Source: RPQJ01 sp963846885 (lineage in GTDB: Bacteria > Pseudomonadota > Gammaproteobacteria > Steroidobacterales > Steroidobacteraceae). From it: 64,000 nucleotides of DNA. The stretch lies in NCBI GenBank assembly GCA_963846885.1, contig CAWJXS010000023.1:248001-312000 (forward strand), given 5' to 3'. Both the position numbers and the translations under genes were made by a program. Below the pieces are notes generated by a model. The model was given only the letters and a program-made list of their open reading frames with translations, ran no database searches and was not told the DNA's origin. This document shows, piece after piece, positions 50,063-61,842 of this stretch. Each line of letters opens with the position of its first letter. The first letter of the stretch is position 1.

Positions 50063-51097
50063 ATGCAATCCATGCACATGAAGTCGCTGGCTGCCGGGCT
50101 GGTGGCCACGCTGTCTCTCGGCCTCGCCGCGCCGGCGTACGCCAAAGGGCCGCTGCCGGACCCCGCCGTCAAGGATTTCCAGCGGCTGGTTGACGCCGCC
50201 TACGCCAAGTACAAGGGCCTGCAGGACGGCAAGAACGCCGACTACATCCCGATCCTGACCGAGACGCCGAGCGACCTGTTCGGCGTCGTGATCGTCACGA
50301 AGGACGGCAAGGTCTACAGCGCGGGTGACGTCGACTACCAGTTCTCGATCCAGTCCGTATCGAAGCCGTTCACGGCCGCGTTGGTGATGACGCAGCAGGG
50401 CCCTGCGGTGCTCAAGGAGAAGATCGGCGTCGAGCCGACCGGCATGGCCTTCAATTCGAAGCTGGCGCTGTCGATCTACGAGAACTCAGTGAATCCGCTG
50501 GTCAACGCCGGCGCGATCGCCGCCGTGAGCCTGGTGCAGGCCAAGTCCGAGGCGGATCGCTGGAACCAGGTGTCGCAGAACCTGAGCGACTTCGCGGGGC
50601 GCCCGCTGACCGTGCTCGAGAAGGTGTACGAGTCGGAGTACACCACGGCCTTCGGCAATCGCGGCATCGCCAACCTGCTCTACAACTGGGGCCGGCTCTA
50701 CAGTGAGCCGGAAGAAGCGCTGCGGGTTTACACGCGCGAGTGCTCCGTGGGTGTCAGCGCCAAGGATCTCGGCATGATGGGCGCGACGCTGGCCAACGGC
50801 GGCGTCAATCCGCTGACGAAGAAGCAGGTGATGCCGGCGAAGCATGTGCCAGAGCTGCTGGCGATCATGGCGACGGCCGGGTTCTATGACGAATCGGGCG
50901 ACTGGATGGCCACCGCGGGCTTGCCGGCCAAGACCGGCGTCGGTGGCGGCATCGTCGCGGTCGTGCCGGGCCGCTTCGCGATCGCTGCGTTCTCGCCGCG
51001 CCTGAACGAGGCCGGTAACAGCGTCCGTTCGCTGAACGCCATCCGCGACATCGCGGGCGAACTCGGCGTCGGCGTGTTCGGGGCGAATCCGGAGTGA
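50063..51097 (+). CDS. glsA: Exported glutaminase A
   Basis: A serine-dependent glutaminase hydrolysing glutamine to glutamate and ammonia. The catalytic SxxK lies in SIQSVSKPFTAAL, with VYENSVNPLVNAGAIAAVSLV-type and STNRGIANLL-type family blocks (here GNRGIANLLYN). Unlike the usual cytoplasmic GlsA, it has a signal peptide, MQSMHMKSLAAGLVATLSLGLAAPAYAKG in sections, so periplasmic action is inferred. The start at 50063 follows AAGGAAA; an upstream ATG at 50036 overlaps the porin stop. Length 344 aa. Confidence 0.9.
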   Translation: MQSMHMKSLAAGLVATLSLGLAAPAYAKGPLPDPAVKDFQRLVDAAYAKYKGLQDGKNADYIPILTETPSDLFGVVIVTKDGKVYSAGDVDYQFSIQSVSKPFTAALVMTQQGPAVLKEKIGVEPTGMAFNSKLALSIYENSVNPLVNAGAIAAVSLVQAKSEADRWNQVSQNLSDFAGRPLTVLEKVYESEYTTAFGNRGIANLLYNWGRLYSEPEEALRVYTRECSVGVSAKDLGMMGATLANGGVNPLTKKQVMPAKHVPELLAIMATAGFYDESGDWMATAGLPAKTGVGGGIVAVVPGRFAIAAFSPRLNEAGNSVRSLNAIRDIAGELGVGVFGANPE

Positions 51098-51176
51098 GCC
51101 TGCTCCGCTTGAGCGGAGTCGTCTCGACGCGGGCCGGGGCAGTAGCCTCCGGCCCGTTTGCATTGCTGCAGGAAGC

Positions 51177-52319
51177 GTGAAGACCATGAGTATTGACTAT
51201 CGGCCGGTTGCGGTCCTGCTTGCAGCCATCGCCTGCAGCTTTTCTGCTGCGGCGGCACTGGCGGCCAAGGCTCAGCCGCCCAAGGCGCCGCAAGACACCT
51301 GCGTGTTCAACGACAGCCATTTCCACCTCACCAACTACGTGCAGACGGGCACGGACGCAGCGAAATACGTAGACGAGATCATGGGCGACAAAGTCTGTCG
51401 TTCGACGCTGTTCGGAATCCCGTTGCAGCAGACCTGGTCCCATGGGAATTCGGGCGAATTCGCGCCGACGTATTACCTGCAGACCGATGCACCGCTTTAT
51501 TACTATTCGTTCACCGACGCCTACATCGCGCGCGCGTTCCAGAAGTTGAAGCCCGCACAGCAGGCGCGACTCGATCCGATGATCACGGGGTTCAACCCCG
51601 CGGACATGTATGCCACCGATCACATCCGGCGCGTACTGGAAACGTTTCCCGGAGTGTTCACGGGCATCGGCGAGTTCACGATCCACAAGGAATTCGTATC
51701 GTCAAAAGTCGCGGGTGAAGTCGCGAGCCTGACCGATCCGGCGCTCGACCGGATCCTGGAGTTTGCGGGCGAGGTCGGTCTCGTCGTCATCCTGCACAAC
51801 GACATCGACATGCCGTTCGCCAAGGCTGGCGCGGAACCCGTCTATCTCACCCAGATGAAAGACCTGCTGCGTCGTCATCCGCGCACCTCGATCATCTGGG
51901 CGCACACCGGACTTGGGCGCGTCGTCCATCCTGTTCAGCCGCAGGCCGGCACCGAGGTGGCGGAGCGGAGTCCGAATCACGTCGAGATCCTGCAGACGAT
52001 GCTCGAGGATCCGACGCTTGCTCACGTCAACTTCGACATTTCGTGGGATGAAGTCGCCAAGTACGCGGTATCGTCGGATGCGGCCATCGCTCGGTTGTCC
52101 GAGTTGCTGAACGCCTATCCCGATCGCTTCCTGTTCGGGACCGACAACGTCGCGCCGAACGACCAGGCGACGCAGATGCGCGTATACGAGCTGTGGAATC
52201 CGATCTGGGCGAAACTGACGCCCGAGGCTAGCCGCAAGGTCCGGCTAGGTACCTACGAACGTCTGTTCGACGGGGCGCGCGGCAGGGTCCGCGCCTGGGA
52301 AGCGGCGAACGTCAAATGA
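51177..52319 (+). CDS. Exported amidohydrolase-2 family metal-dependent hydrolase
   Basis: A 380-aa TIM-barrel hydrolase with N-terminal signal peptide (VAVLLAAIACSFSAAAALA) and amidohydrolase metal ligands: HFH in NDSHFHLTNY, His in VILHNDID, His in IIWAHTGLGR and Asp in FLFGTDNVAP. The substrate is not evident; decarboxylases and lactonases also belong here. The GTG at 51177 is nearest the ribosome-binding site; ATG at 51186 is possible. It overlaps the next porin frame by ATGA. Confidence 0.82.
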   Translation: MKTMSIDYRPVAVLLAAIACSFSAAAALAAKAQPPKAPQDTCVFNDSHFHLTNYVQTGTDAAKYVDEIMGDKVCRSTLFGIPLQQTWSHGNSGEFAPTYYLQTDAPLYYYSFTDAYIARAFQKLKPAQQARLDPMITGFNPADMYATDHIRRVLETFPGVFTGIGEFTIHKEFVSSKVAGEVASLTDPALDRILEFAGEVGLVVILHNDIDMPFAKAGAEPVYLTQMKDLLRRHPRTSIIWAHTGLGRVVHPVQPQAGTEVAERSPNHVEILQTMLEDPTLAHVNFDISWDEVAKYAVSSDAAIARLSELLNAYPDRFLFGTDNVAPNDQATQMRVYELWNPIWAKLTPEASRKVRLGTYERLFDGARGRVRAWEAANVK

Positions 52320-52339
52320 TGAACAGAGGCCATGCCAGC

Positions 52340-53872
52340 ATGAACCAGCTCAGGATTGCAGTGGCAGCAGCGCTTGCGCTGTCGCCGGTCATGGCCAGCG
52401 CTGCCGACTCCTCGGTCGAGGCTCGGCTCAAGGCCCTCGAGGAACGCCAGAACCAGCTGGAGCAGCAACTGGTCGAACGCGATGCGCGAATTCGCGAGCT
52501 GGAATCGCAGGCAAGGGCGTCGAACGCGAGTGCCGGCGCTGCGCCCACGACTGTCGTGCCCACTCCCGCCCCGGCTGCGCCTGCGGCCACCCCTGGAGCC
52601 CCGCAGGCTGCAACGGTTGCGGATGCGGCGGTACCTGCCCCTGAGACAATGCCTGACCGGGTCCCACTCGAATCGGCCTGGGGCACCTACGAGGGCGGCA
52701 AGGGCCTCGTGCTCGCGAGGACCAGTCAGGGCGAAGTGGACTTCAGCGCGTTCACTTACCTGCGATACCTGAATCAGCGCAATCTCGACGACAGCTACAC
52801 GGACGCCTTTGGCCGGACCAAGGAACTCGACATTCGGGACGACCTGCAGCTGCAGAAAGTGATGCTCTTCTTCAAGGGCTGGCTCTTCGATCCCGATTTC
52901 CGCTACCAGCTCTATACCTGGACTTCGAACACGAGCCAGGGGCAGGGCGCGCAGGTCGTCGTGGCGGGCAATCTGAGCTACCGCTTCAACGATGCCTTCA
53001 GCCTGGCCGGCGGCATCGGCGGACTGCCGAGCACCCGCACTACCAACTACACGTTTCCAAACTGGCTCAAGGTGGATCACCGGACGATCGCCGATGAATT
53101 TTTCCGTGCGTCATACACCACCGGCATCTGGGCCTGGGGCGAGGTCGGCGATGGCGTCAGGTACCGGGTCATGGTCGGCAATAACTTGAGCCAACTGGGC
53201 GTGGACGCGGGAAAGCTCGACAGCGGCCTGAATGCCTATTCCGGCGCGGTCTGGTGGATGCCGACCACCGGCGAGTACGGTCCTGGCGAGGGGTTTGGCG
53301 ACTTTGAACATCACACTGAGTTCGCCACGCTGGTGGGCGCCAACCTGACGCACAGCCGCGAGGACGCCCAGAGCCAGCCAGGCGTGAATGATTTCTGGAA
53401 CAGCCAGATCCGCCTGTCGGATGGCACGTTGATCTTCCAGACCGATCCGTTCGGCACAGGCACGCAGATCAACAAGGCCACCTACCAGATGGCGGCCGTG
53501 AACGCAGGCTTCAAGTACCGCGGCTTCTCGCTGGACGGCGAGTACTTCTGGCGCACGGTCGACGATTTCCGGGCTACCGGTCCGGTGCCGCGCAACAGCT
53601 TCGTCGATGATGGATTCCAGTTGCAGGGGTCCGCGATGCTGGTGCCGCAGACACTGCAGGCCTACGTCGCCGGCTCGAAGATCAATGGCCAGTACGGTGA
53701 CCCATGGGATGTGAGCGTTGGCGCGAACTGGTTTCCCTTCAAGCGCCGTGAGCTCAGGCTCAATACCCAGTTCCTGTACCTCGACGAGTCGCCCGTGGGC
53801 AACACGTCCTCGCCGTTCATCGTCGGCGGCAATGGCTGGGTGTTCACGACGGACGTGATGCTCAGCTTCTGA
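52340..53872 (+). CDS. Outer-membrane porin with N-terminal coiled coil
   Basis: A 510-residue exported protein: signal peptide (MNQLRIAVAAALALSPVMASA), a coiled-coil segment (VEARLKALEERQNQLEQQLVERDARIRELES), an Ala/Pro-rich linker (about 50-90), then a beta-barrel of OprO/P-like type ending FTTDVMLSF. The coiled coil may reach the peptidoglycan or a partner. In-frame ATGs at 52316 and 52319 overlap the preceding gene; I prefer 52340 since it starts at the signal peptide. It is the last gene of the exported operon. Confidence 0.8.
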   Translation: MNQLRIAVAAALALSPVMASAADSSVEARLKALEERQNQLEQQLVERDARIRELESQARASNASAGAAPTTVVPTPAPAAPAATPGAPQAATVADAAVPAPETMPDRVPLESAWGTYEGGKGLVLARTSQGEVDFSAFTYLRYLNQRNLDDSYTDAFGRTKELDIRDDLQLQKVMLFFKGWLFDPDFRYQLYTWTSNTSQGQGAQVVVAGNLSYRFNDAFSLAGGIGGLPSTRTTNYTFPNWLKVDHRTIADEFFRASYTTGIWAWGEVGDGVRYRVMVGNNLSQLGVDAGKLDSGLNAYSGAVWWMPTTGEYGPGEGFGDFEHHTEFATLVGANLTHSREDAQSQPGVNDFWNSQIRLSDGTLIFQTDPFGTGTQINKATYQMAAVNAGFKYRGFSLDGEYFWRTVDDFRATGPVPRNSFVDDGFQLQGSAMLVPQTLQAYVAGSKINGQYGDPWDVSVGANWFPFKRRELRLNTQFLYLDESPVGNTSSPFIVGGNGWVFTTDVMLSF

Positions 53873-53891
53873 GCGCGGAGTTCAGCGGCGG

Positions 53892-54536
53892 TCAAACGGG
53901 CTCGCGGGTGGTCGACGAGACTGCCCGGGCGCCGGGGCGCTTGCGCCAACGCCAGTACATCAGCGCGGTGTAGACGGCGATGTACAGGGCGGGCTCGCGC
54001 CAGTCCGCCTTGACGAGCCACAGGAAGTGGAGGGCGCCGAGCAGGGCCGCGACGTAAACGAGTTTGTGCAGCGAGTGCCATCGCCGCCCGAGTCGTCGCA
54101 TCCAGCGATCCGTGGACGTGACAGCCAGCGGTAACAGCAACAGCAACGCCGCAAATCCCACGGTCACGAAGGGCCGCTTGGCAATGTCCGCCACGATGCC
54201 GTTCCAGTCGAGCCCGCGGTCGAGCACCAGCCACGTGAGGAAATGCAGCAGCACGTAGGTGAAGGCAAAGAGTCCCACCATGCGCCGCAGGCGCATGAGT
54301 CGCGGCAGGCGCAGCACCACCGCTGCCGGGCGTATGCACAGCGTGAGCAGCAGCAGGCGCAGCCCCCAGAGCCCCAGGGCGTGCAGCAGCGCCTCGACCG
54401 GGTTGGGGCCCAGCGAGAGTCCCGCGAGGCCGAACGCGCGCAGCGTGAGCCATGCGAGCGGTGCTGCGCACAACAGGAACACGATGGGTTTGTCGGCCCG
54501 GAGGCGCCGGGTCGCTGGACGCGCGGACTGGGTCAC
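53892..54536 (-). CDS. msrQ: Methionine sulfoxide reductase heme-binding subunit
   Basis: A 214-aa inner-membrane ferric-reductase-like protein with six membrane segments that passes electrons from quinol to MsrP. Heme-ligand histidines lie in VLLHFLTWL and HSLHKLVYVAALLGALHFLW. It follows msrP after 9 nt on the same strand. The 3' end is 19 nt from the convergent porin gene. Confidence 0.92.
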   Translation of the reverse strand: MTQSARPATRRLRADKPIVFLLCAAPLAWLTLRAFGLAGLSLGPNPVEALLHALGLWGLRLLLLTLCIRPAAVVLRLPRLMRLRRMVGLFAFTYVLLHFLTWLVLDRGLDWNGIVADIAKRPFVTVGFAALLLLLPLAVTSTDRWMRRLGRRWHSLHKLVYVAALLGALHFLWLVKADWREPALYIAVYTALMYWRWRKRPGARAVSSTTREPV

Positions 54537-54545
54537 CGCTGCGGC

Positions 54546-55490
54546 TCAGTAGAACTTGCGCAGGTCCATGCCCCGGTACAGGCCCGCCACTTGCTCGGCA
54601 TACCCGTTGAACGGCAGCGTGTCCTGCTTCGACGCGAACAGGCTGGCGCCGATGCGCCGCTCCTGTGCCTGGCTCCAGCGCGGATGGTCGACGGCCGGGT
54701 TCACGTTGGCAAAGAAGCCGTATTCACCAGGAGCGGACTTGTTCCAGGACGTGGGCGGCTGCCGCTCCATGAAGCGGATCTCGACGATCGACTTGATGCC
54801 CTTGAAGCCGTACTTCCAGGGCACCACGAGGCGCAAGGGCGCGCCGTTCTGGTTCGGCAGCGTCTGGCCATACAGCCCCACCGCCATGATCGCGAGCGGG
54901 TGCATGGCCTCGTCGATGCGCAGGCCTTCGACGTAGGGCCAGTCGAGAACCGGGAAGCGCTGGCCGGGCATTTCGTTCGGGCGCAGGACAGTCTTGAACG
55001 CCACGTACTTTGCCTTCGAGGTCGGCTCGAACCGCCGCAGCAGGTCGCCCAGCGGAAAGCCGACCCATGGCACCACCATCGACCAGGCCTCCACGCAGCG
55101 CAGGCGGTAGATGCGCTCCTCGAGCGCGTGCGGCTTGAGGATGTCCTCGAGCGTGAAGGTGCCGGTCTTCGCGGCTTCGCCAGCGACCGTTACCGTCCAG
55201 GGCTGCGTCTTGAACTTCCCGGAGCGCCGGGCCGGGTCTGCCTTATCTGTGCCGAATTCGTAAAAGTTGTTGTAAGTCGTTATATCTTCGAAAGAATTTG
55301 GCGGCTCTTTGAGGCTGAGCCGGCCATTCTTCGTGACCTGCAGCGGGGCCGCGGCCCCGACCTGTGGCAAGCCGACGCCAATGGCTCCGGCGGCCGCGAG
55401 CCCACCGAGCAACTCGCGCCGGCTGTAGTAGCGGTCGGGCGGGGTGATTTCGGAGGGGAGCGGCGTGAGGTCGGATCGTTTGCGTCGCAT
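54546..55490 (-). CDS. msrP: Periplasmic methionine sulfoxide reductase, molybdoenzyme
   Basis: Repairs oxidised methionines in periplasmic proteins. It has a twin-arginine leader (YYSRRELLGGLAAAGAIG) and the sulfite-oxidase fold. The Mo-coordinating Cys is in YRLRCVEAWSMVVPW, with FKTVLRPNEMPGQ and the C-terminal NVNPAVDHPRWSQAQERRIG. It has 314 aa. Translationally grouped with msrQ. Divergent from the YeiH-type gene. Confidence 0.94.
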   Translation of the reverse strand: MRRKRSDLTPLPSEITPPDRYYSRRELLGGLAAAGAIGVGLPQVGAAAPLQVTKNGRLSLKEPPNSFEDITTYNNFYEFGTDKADPARRSGKFKTQPWTVTVAGEAAKTGTFTLEDILKPHALEERIYRLRCVEAWSMVVPWVGFPLGDLLRRFEPTSKAKYVAFKTVLRPNEMPGQRFPVLDWPYVEGLRIDEAMHPLAIMAVGLYGQTLPNQNGAPLRLVVPWKYGFKGIKSIVEIRFMERQPPTSWNKSAPGEYGFFANVNPAVDHPRWSQAQERRIGASLFASKQDTLPFNGYAEQVAGLYRGMDLRKFY

Positions 55491-55588
55491 GCGGTTGAGA
55501 CCCGGGAAAACCGGCGCGGTTCGGTGCGGCTCGTTTTAACATGCTCGCCGTCCCCCGGGGGGCGGGCGCACATCAGTCCACGGAGCCT

Positions 55589-56581
55589 ATGACCAATTTC
55601 CGCAGCCTCGGTCCTGGCCTGGTCATTGCGGGGCTCGTGGCGCTCGCCGCGTCCTGGTTGGCGGAGCACTACGCGACGCCGGTCATGCTGTTCGCGCTGC
55701 TGCTCGGCATCGCCGTCAACTTCCTGTCGCAGGACGAGCGCTGCAAGCCCGGCCTCGAGTTTGCCTCGCGCGACGTGCTGCGCGTCGGCGTCGCACTGCT
55801 GGGAGCACGCATCACCTTCGATCAGGTCCAGTCGCTCGGTGCAGGCGCGCTTGCGCTGACCGCAACGGCGGTCATCCTCACCATCCTGTTTGGCATCGCC
55901 CTGGCGCGAGCGGCCGGCCTGCCGCGCCAGTTCGGCGTACTCACCGGCGGGGCGGTGGCGATCTGTGGCGCCTCCGCGGCGCTGGCCATCGCGTCCGTGC
56001 TGCCAAGGAGGCCCGAGCACGAGCGAGATACGATCATGACGGTCGTGGCCGTCACGGCGCTGTCGACGATCGCGATGGTGCTGTATCCGGTACTGATCGC
56101 TGCCATCGGGTTCGACGAGCACACCGCAGGGGTGTTCCTCGGCGCGACGATCCATGACGTAGCCCAGGTCGTCGGCGCGGGCTACAGCGTGTCGACGGTG
56201 GCGGGCGACACCGCGACGATCGTCAAGCTGTTCCGGGTCGCACTGCTGCTGCCGGTGGTGCTCGTGATCTCGTTCGTGCTGCAACGGTCCATGATCCGCT
56301 CGACGCCAGGCGCGGAACGGCCTCCCTTGCTGCCCATGTTTCTCGTGGGATTTGCAGCGCTGGTGGTGGTGAACTCGTTCGGCTGGCTGCCGGTGGCAGT
56401 CACGCACGGCCTGCAGGAGGCGTCACGCTGGTGCCTGGTGCTGGCCATTGCGGCGCTGGGAACGCGCACGTCACTCGGCGACCTTGCGCGGGTCGGGTGG
56501 CGGCCGGTGGCGATCGTCGTCGGCGAGACGCTGTTCGTTGGCTTGTTCGTGCTGGCGGGACTGGCGTTCCTGGGGCGGTAG
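55589..56581 (+). CDS. YeiH/YadS-type putative sulfate exporter
   Basis: A 330-aa protein with about ten hydrophobic segments. GAVAICGASAALAIASVLPR, TIHDVAQVVGAGY and GTRTSLGDLARVGWRPV are hallmarks of the UPF0324 (YeiH) family, often called putative sulfate exporters although the activity is poorly established. The ATG at 55589 has GGAG upstream; a 16-codon upstream extension is possible. It is divergent from msrPQ. Confidence 0.88.
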   Translation: MTNFRSLGPGLVIAGLVALAASWLAEHYATPVMLFALLLGIAVNFLSQDERCKPGLEFASRDVLRVGVALLGARITFDQVQSLGAGALALTATAVILTILFGIALARAAGLPRQFGVLTGGAVAICGASAALAIASVLPRRPEHERDTIMTVVAVTALSTIAMVLYPVLIAAIGFDEHTAGVFLGATIHDVAQVVGAGYSVSTVAGDTATIVKLFRVALLLPVVLVISFVLQRSMIRSTPGAERPPLLPMFLVGFAALVVVNSFGWLPVAVTHGLQEASRWCLVLAIAALGTRTSLGDLARVGWRPVAIVVGETLFVGLFVLAGLAFLGR

Positions 56582-56600
56582 GAACTTAGTCGTTACGACA

Positions 56601-56672
56601 GTGTTCCGTCCGCTCCTGTTCCCGCGAGCGGAAAGGCAGACACGCTCGCGGGAACAGAAGCGGACGCAACAC
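56601..56672. repeat. Conserved-loop hairpin F (short loop)
   Basis: Arms 56601-56629 and 56644-56672 pair at 27 of 29 positions. The loop is only 14 nt (GGAAAGGCAGACAC), a shortened version in which the flanking GAGC/GCTC are part of the stem. Between convergent YeiH-type and sirtuin genes. Confidence 0.88.
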
Positions 56673-56712
56673 CGTCTTGCACATCGGCGCCTCGCTCAGG
56701 CTGCCCGACCAG

Positions 56713-57459
56713 TCAGCCGCGCAGGGCCGCCAGCAGCCGCGGCAATACTTCGCCTGACGGACCGCGCAACGAGAAATCCGCGAGTGGCGTGAGCGCGGTG
56801 GGTTCGGTGTTGATCTCGATCACGATCGCGCCGCACTGCCGGGCGTTGGCGGCAAGCCCCGCGGCCGGATAGACGACAGACGCGGTGCCGATCGACAAGA
56901 AGACGTCGCAGTCGGCCACTGCTGCATCTGCATCCCGCATTGCTTGTGGCGGGATCGCTTCGCCAAACCAGACGACGTCAGGCCGCAGCAGTTCGCCGCA
57001 GCGTGCGCACTCCGGCAGGCCGGTGACGGAGCGGGCGGAACGGGCGGCCAGCGTTCCTTCGGCGCTGCAGCGGTCGCGCAGGATGTTGCCGTGATATTCG
57101 ATGACGCCGGTGCTGCCAGCGCGTTGATGCAGGCCGTCGACGTTCTGGGTGACCAGCGTCAACTTCGGCACCAGTCCGGCCAGATGCACCAGCGCATGGT
57201 GCCCCGCGTTGGGTTCGACGCGACGCACGAGTTCGCGGCGCCATTCGTACCAGTCCCAGATGCGCCTGGGATCACGCGCGAAGGCTTCCGGTGTCGCGAG
57301 GTCTTCAGGACGGAACTTCGCCCAGAGGCCGGTCTGCGCGTCGCGAAACGTGGGCACGCCACTTTCCGCCGAGATGCCCGCGCCCGTCAGCACGCATACG
57401 TGCCGGGCTTTTCCTATCGCTGTCGCCGCGGAGAGCAGGGGCGTGGGGATAGCCGACAT
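56713..57459 (-). CDS. cobB: Sir2-family NAD-dependent protein deacylase
   Basis: A 248-aa sirtuin: VLTGAGISAESGVPTFRD (NAD pocket), VTQNVDGLHQRAG, EYHGNI with the catalytic His, a reduced zinc site (RDRC and PECARC), and GTASVVYPAAGLA. The substrate-pocket residues Tyr and Arg of desuccinylating class III members are present in WDWYEWRRE. So removal of succinyl/acyl groups is predicted as well as deacetylation. The start codon lies 10 nt after a G-quadruplex-type sequence. It is 40 nt downstream of aconitase on the same strand. Confidence 0.92.
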   Translation of the reverse strand: MSAIPTPLLSAATAIGKARHVCVLTGAGISAESGVPTFRDAQTGLWAKFRPEDLATPEAFARDPRRIWDWYEWRRELVRRVEPNAGHHALVHLAGLVPKLTLVTQNVDGLHQRAGSTGVIEYHGNILRDRCSAEGTLAARSARSVTGLPECARCGELLRPDVVWFGEAIPPQAMRDADAAVADCDVFLSIGTASVVYPAAGLAANARQCGAIVIEINTEPTALTPLADFSLRGPSGEVLPRLLAALRG

Positions 57460-57469
57460 TTCCGACTAG

Positions 57470-57495
57470 CCCCTAACCCCTAATCCCCTAACCCC
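57470..57495 (-). promoter_or_regulatory. G-quadruplex-forming motif in the sirtuin 5' leader
   Basis: On the minus (coding) strand, four GGGG runs are separated by TTA, ATTA and TTA. This satisfies the four-run rule for a four-tetrad quadruplex in DNA or mRNA. It lies between the aconitase stop codon and the cobB ATG, so it includes or overlaps the cobB ribosome-binding site. Telomere-like in appearance but only four units. Confidence 0.8.
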
Positions 57496-57499
57496 TTCC

Positions 57500-60193
<2,694 letters not shown>

Positions 60194-60233
60194 GGAACCT
60201 CCGGGGCGGAAAACGCAGCGGTTAACCGCGGAA

Positions 60234-61346
60234 TTATAGCCCGGAAGCCCTCATGGATTCGACCTCGGAGACTAGGCTGGGAATGCCGCCAATGACGGCG
60301 CCGCCCAGGCATTCGTCGCCCAGGTAGAAAACGGCCGACTGACCGGGGGTCACGGCGCGTTGCGCCACGTCGGTGCGGACGCCGCAGCGGCCGTCGGGCA
60401 GGACGCGAACTTCGCAGGCCTGGTCCGCCTGCCGGTAACGCGTCTTCACGGTGCAGCGGAACCGGGCGGCCAGCGGCGCACCGGCAGTCCAATGCGCCGG
60501 TTCAGTCATAAATTCGTTGCAGAGCAGGAGCGGGTGGTCGTGCTGCTGCACCACGACGAGCGCGTTCCTGCGCAGGACTTTCGCGGCGACGTACCAAGGC
60601 TTTTCATCTGCACCGCGCACGCCGCCCACCTCCAGTCCCTGGCGCTGGCCCAGCGTGTAATACATCAGGCCGCGATGGGTGCCGAGCCGCTTTCCGTCCG
60701 GTGTTTCGATCGGGCCGGGTTGCGCGGGCAGGTACTGCGCGAGGAATTCGGCGAAGGGCCGCTCGCCGATGAAGCAGATGCCGGTGCTGTCACGCTTGTC
60801 GTGCACGGGCAACGCCTGTTCGTGCGCAATCCTGCGGACCTCGTCCTTCGGCAGTCCGCCGATGGGAAACAGCGTGCGCGCGAGCATGGCGCCCGGCACG
60901 GTGTGCAGGAAGTACGTCTGGTCCTTGCCAGGGTCGATGCCGCGCAGCAACCGGCCGTCCTGCATCCGTGCGTAGTGGCCGGTGGCGAACCAGTCGGCGC
61001 CCAGGCGCATCGCATGCTCGTAACAGACCCCGAACTTGATCTCGCGATTGCAGGCGACGTCGGGGTTCGGGGTGCGCCCTGCTGCGAGTTCGTCGAGAAA
61101 GTGCTGGAACACGCGGTCCCGGTATTCGGCTGCGAACGTCACCGCGTGCAGTGGAATGCCCAGGTCGTCGCAGACGCGGCGCGCGTCCTGCAGATCGGCC
61201 GCGGCCGTGCAGTAGCCATCCTCGTCTTCGTCCCAGTTGCGCATGAACAGCGCGTGGACGTCGTAACCCGCGCGCTGCAGCAGCACCGCGGCGACGGCCG
61301 AATCGACGCCGCCGGAAATGGCGAGCACTACGCGCTGGGACGACAT
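60234..61346 (-). CDS. mnmA: tRNA 2-thiouridine(34) synthase
   Basis: ATP-dependent thiolation of wobble uridine in tRNA Lys, Glu and Gln. N-terminal PP-loop is AISGGVDSAVAAVLL; the active-site cysteines are in NPDVACNREIKF and STGICFIGERPF. It has 370 aa. It lies downstream of nudJ, GNAT and purB genes, a grouping like E. coli purB-hflD-mnmA-nudJ in content. A repeat-rich 571-nt gap separates it from nudJ. Confidence 0.96.
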   Translation of the reverse strand: MSSQRVVLAISGGVDSAVAAVLLQRAGYDVHALFMRNWDEDEDGYCTAAADLQDARRVCDDLGIPLHAVTFAAEYRDRVFQHFLDELAAGRTPNPDVACNREIKFGVCYEHAMRLGADWFATGHYARMQDGRLLRGIDPGKDQTYFLHTVPGAMLARTLFPIGGLPKDEVRRIAHEQALPVHDKRDSTGICFIGERPFAEFLAQYLPAQPGPIETPDGKRLGTHRGLMYYTLGQRQGLEVGGVRGADEKPWYVAAKVLRRNALVVVQQHDHPLLLCNEFMTEPAHWTAGAPLAARFRCTVKTRYRQADQACEVRVLPDGRCGVRTDVAQRAVTPGQSAVFYLGDECLGGAVIGGIPSLVSEVESMRASGL

Positions 61347-61433
61347 GCGCGGATTTTACAGGCTTGGGGACGTCGCTTGCGCTTGGCGATCTTTCCGCGC
61401 CGCGCGTAGCAAGCCAGAGTGGCTCGGGGACAG

Positions 61434-61692
61434 CATTCCCAAGCGGCCCCTCCGACGCCTTCCCCCTCGCTTGGAAAGGCAGACACGCGCTCGAGGAAAG
61501 GCGTCGGAGGGGCCGCTCGTGAATGCCTTTCCCTCGCTGGCAGGGCAGATGTGCGCTCGAGGAAAGGCGTCGGAGGGGCCGCTCGTGAATGCCTTTCCCT
61601 CGCTGGCAGGGCAGATGTGCGCTCGAGGAATTGCGTTGGACGGTCCCGCTTGCGAATCGGTTGGCCTCGCTTGGGGAGTGCTGTCCTTACCA
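61434..61692. repeat. Conserved-loop hairpin G with 66-nt tandem duplication
   Basis: Perfect 20-bp stem 61442-61461 with 61498-61517, extendable outward to 61434 and 61525 with two mismatches; loop carries GGAAAGGCAGACACGCGC. Then two identical 66-nt units (61495-61560 and 61561-61626) repeat the right arm plus a mutated loop, with a third degenerate unit at 61627-61692. An outer inverted repeat (GGACAGCATTCCC / GGGAGTGCTGTCC) brackets the array. Confidence 0.88.
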
Positions 61693-61716
61693 CGTGAGCG
61701 GAACAGTGCAGGCCGG

Positions 61717-61795
61717 AGCGGGCGGTCTGAGGCCCTTGCCCAGAGCGCGTGTCTGCCTTTCCAAGCTCGGGGCAAGGGCCTCGGAGCGGCCGCCC
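61717..61795. repeat. Conserved-loop hairpin H
   Basis: Perfect 13-bp inner stem (61729-61741 with 61770-61782), continuing outward with few mismatches to about 61718/61793, and a 28-nt loop with GCGTGTCTGCCTTTCCAAGC. About 25 nt after array G. No gene between 61347 and 61917. Confidence 0.85.
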
Positions 61796-61842
61796 GGACC
61801 GGGACCTGACTCGGACCTGACCCGGACCCTCACCCGCGCTGC

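Noticed and set aside
61495..61692. Possible CRISPR-like array because of regular 66-nt units
   Set aside because: Units are contiguous and identical with no variable spacers, and no cas genes are present.
61318..61809. Open frames of 140-180 codons over hairpins G and H
   Set aside because: Same repeat-derived translations as at other hairpin loci, with internal 22-residue duplications from the 66-nt units; not a gene.
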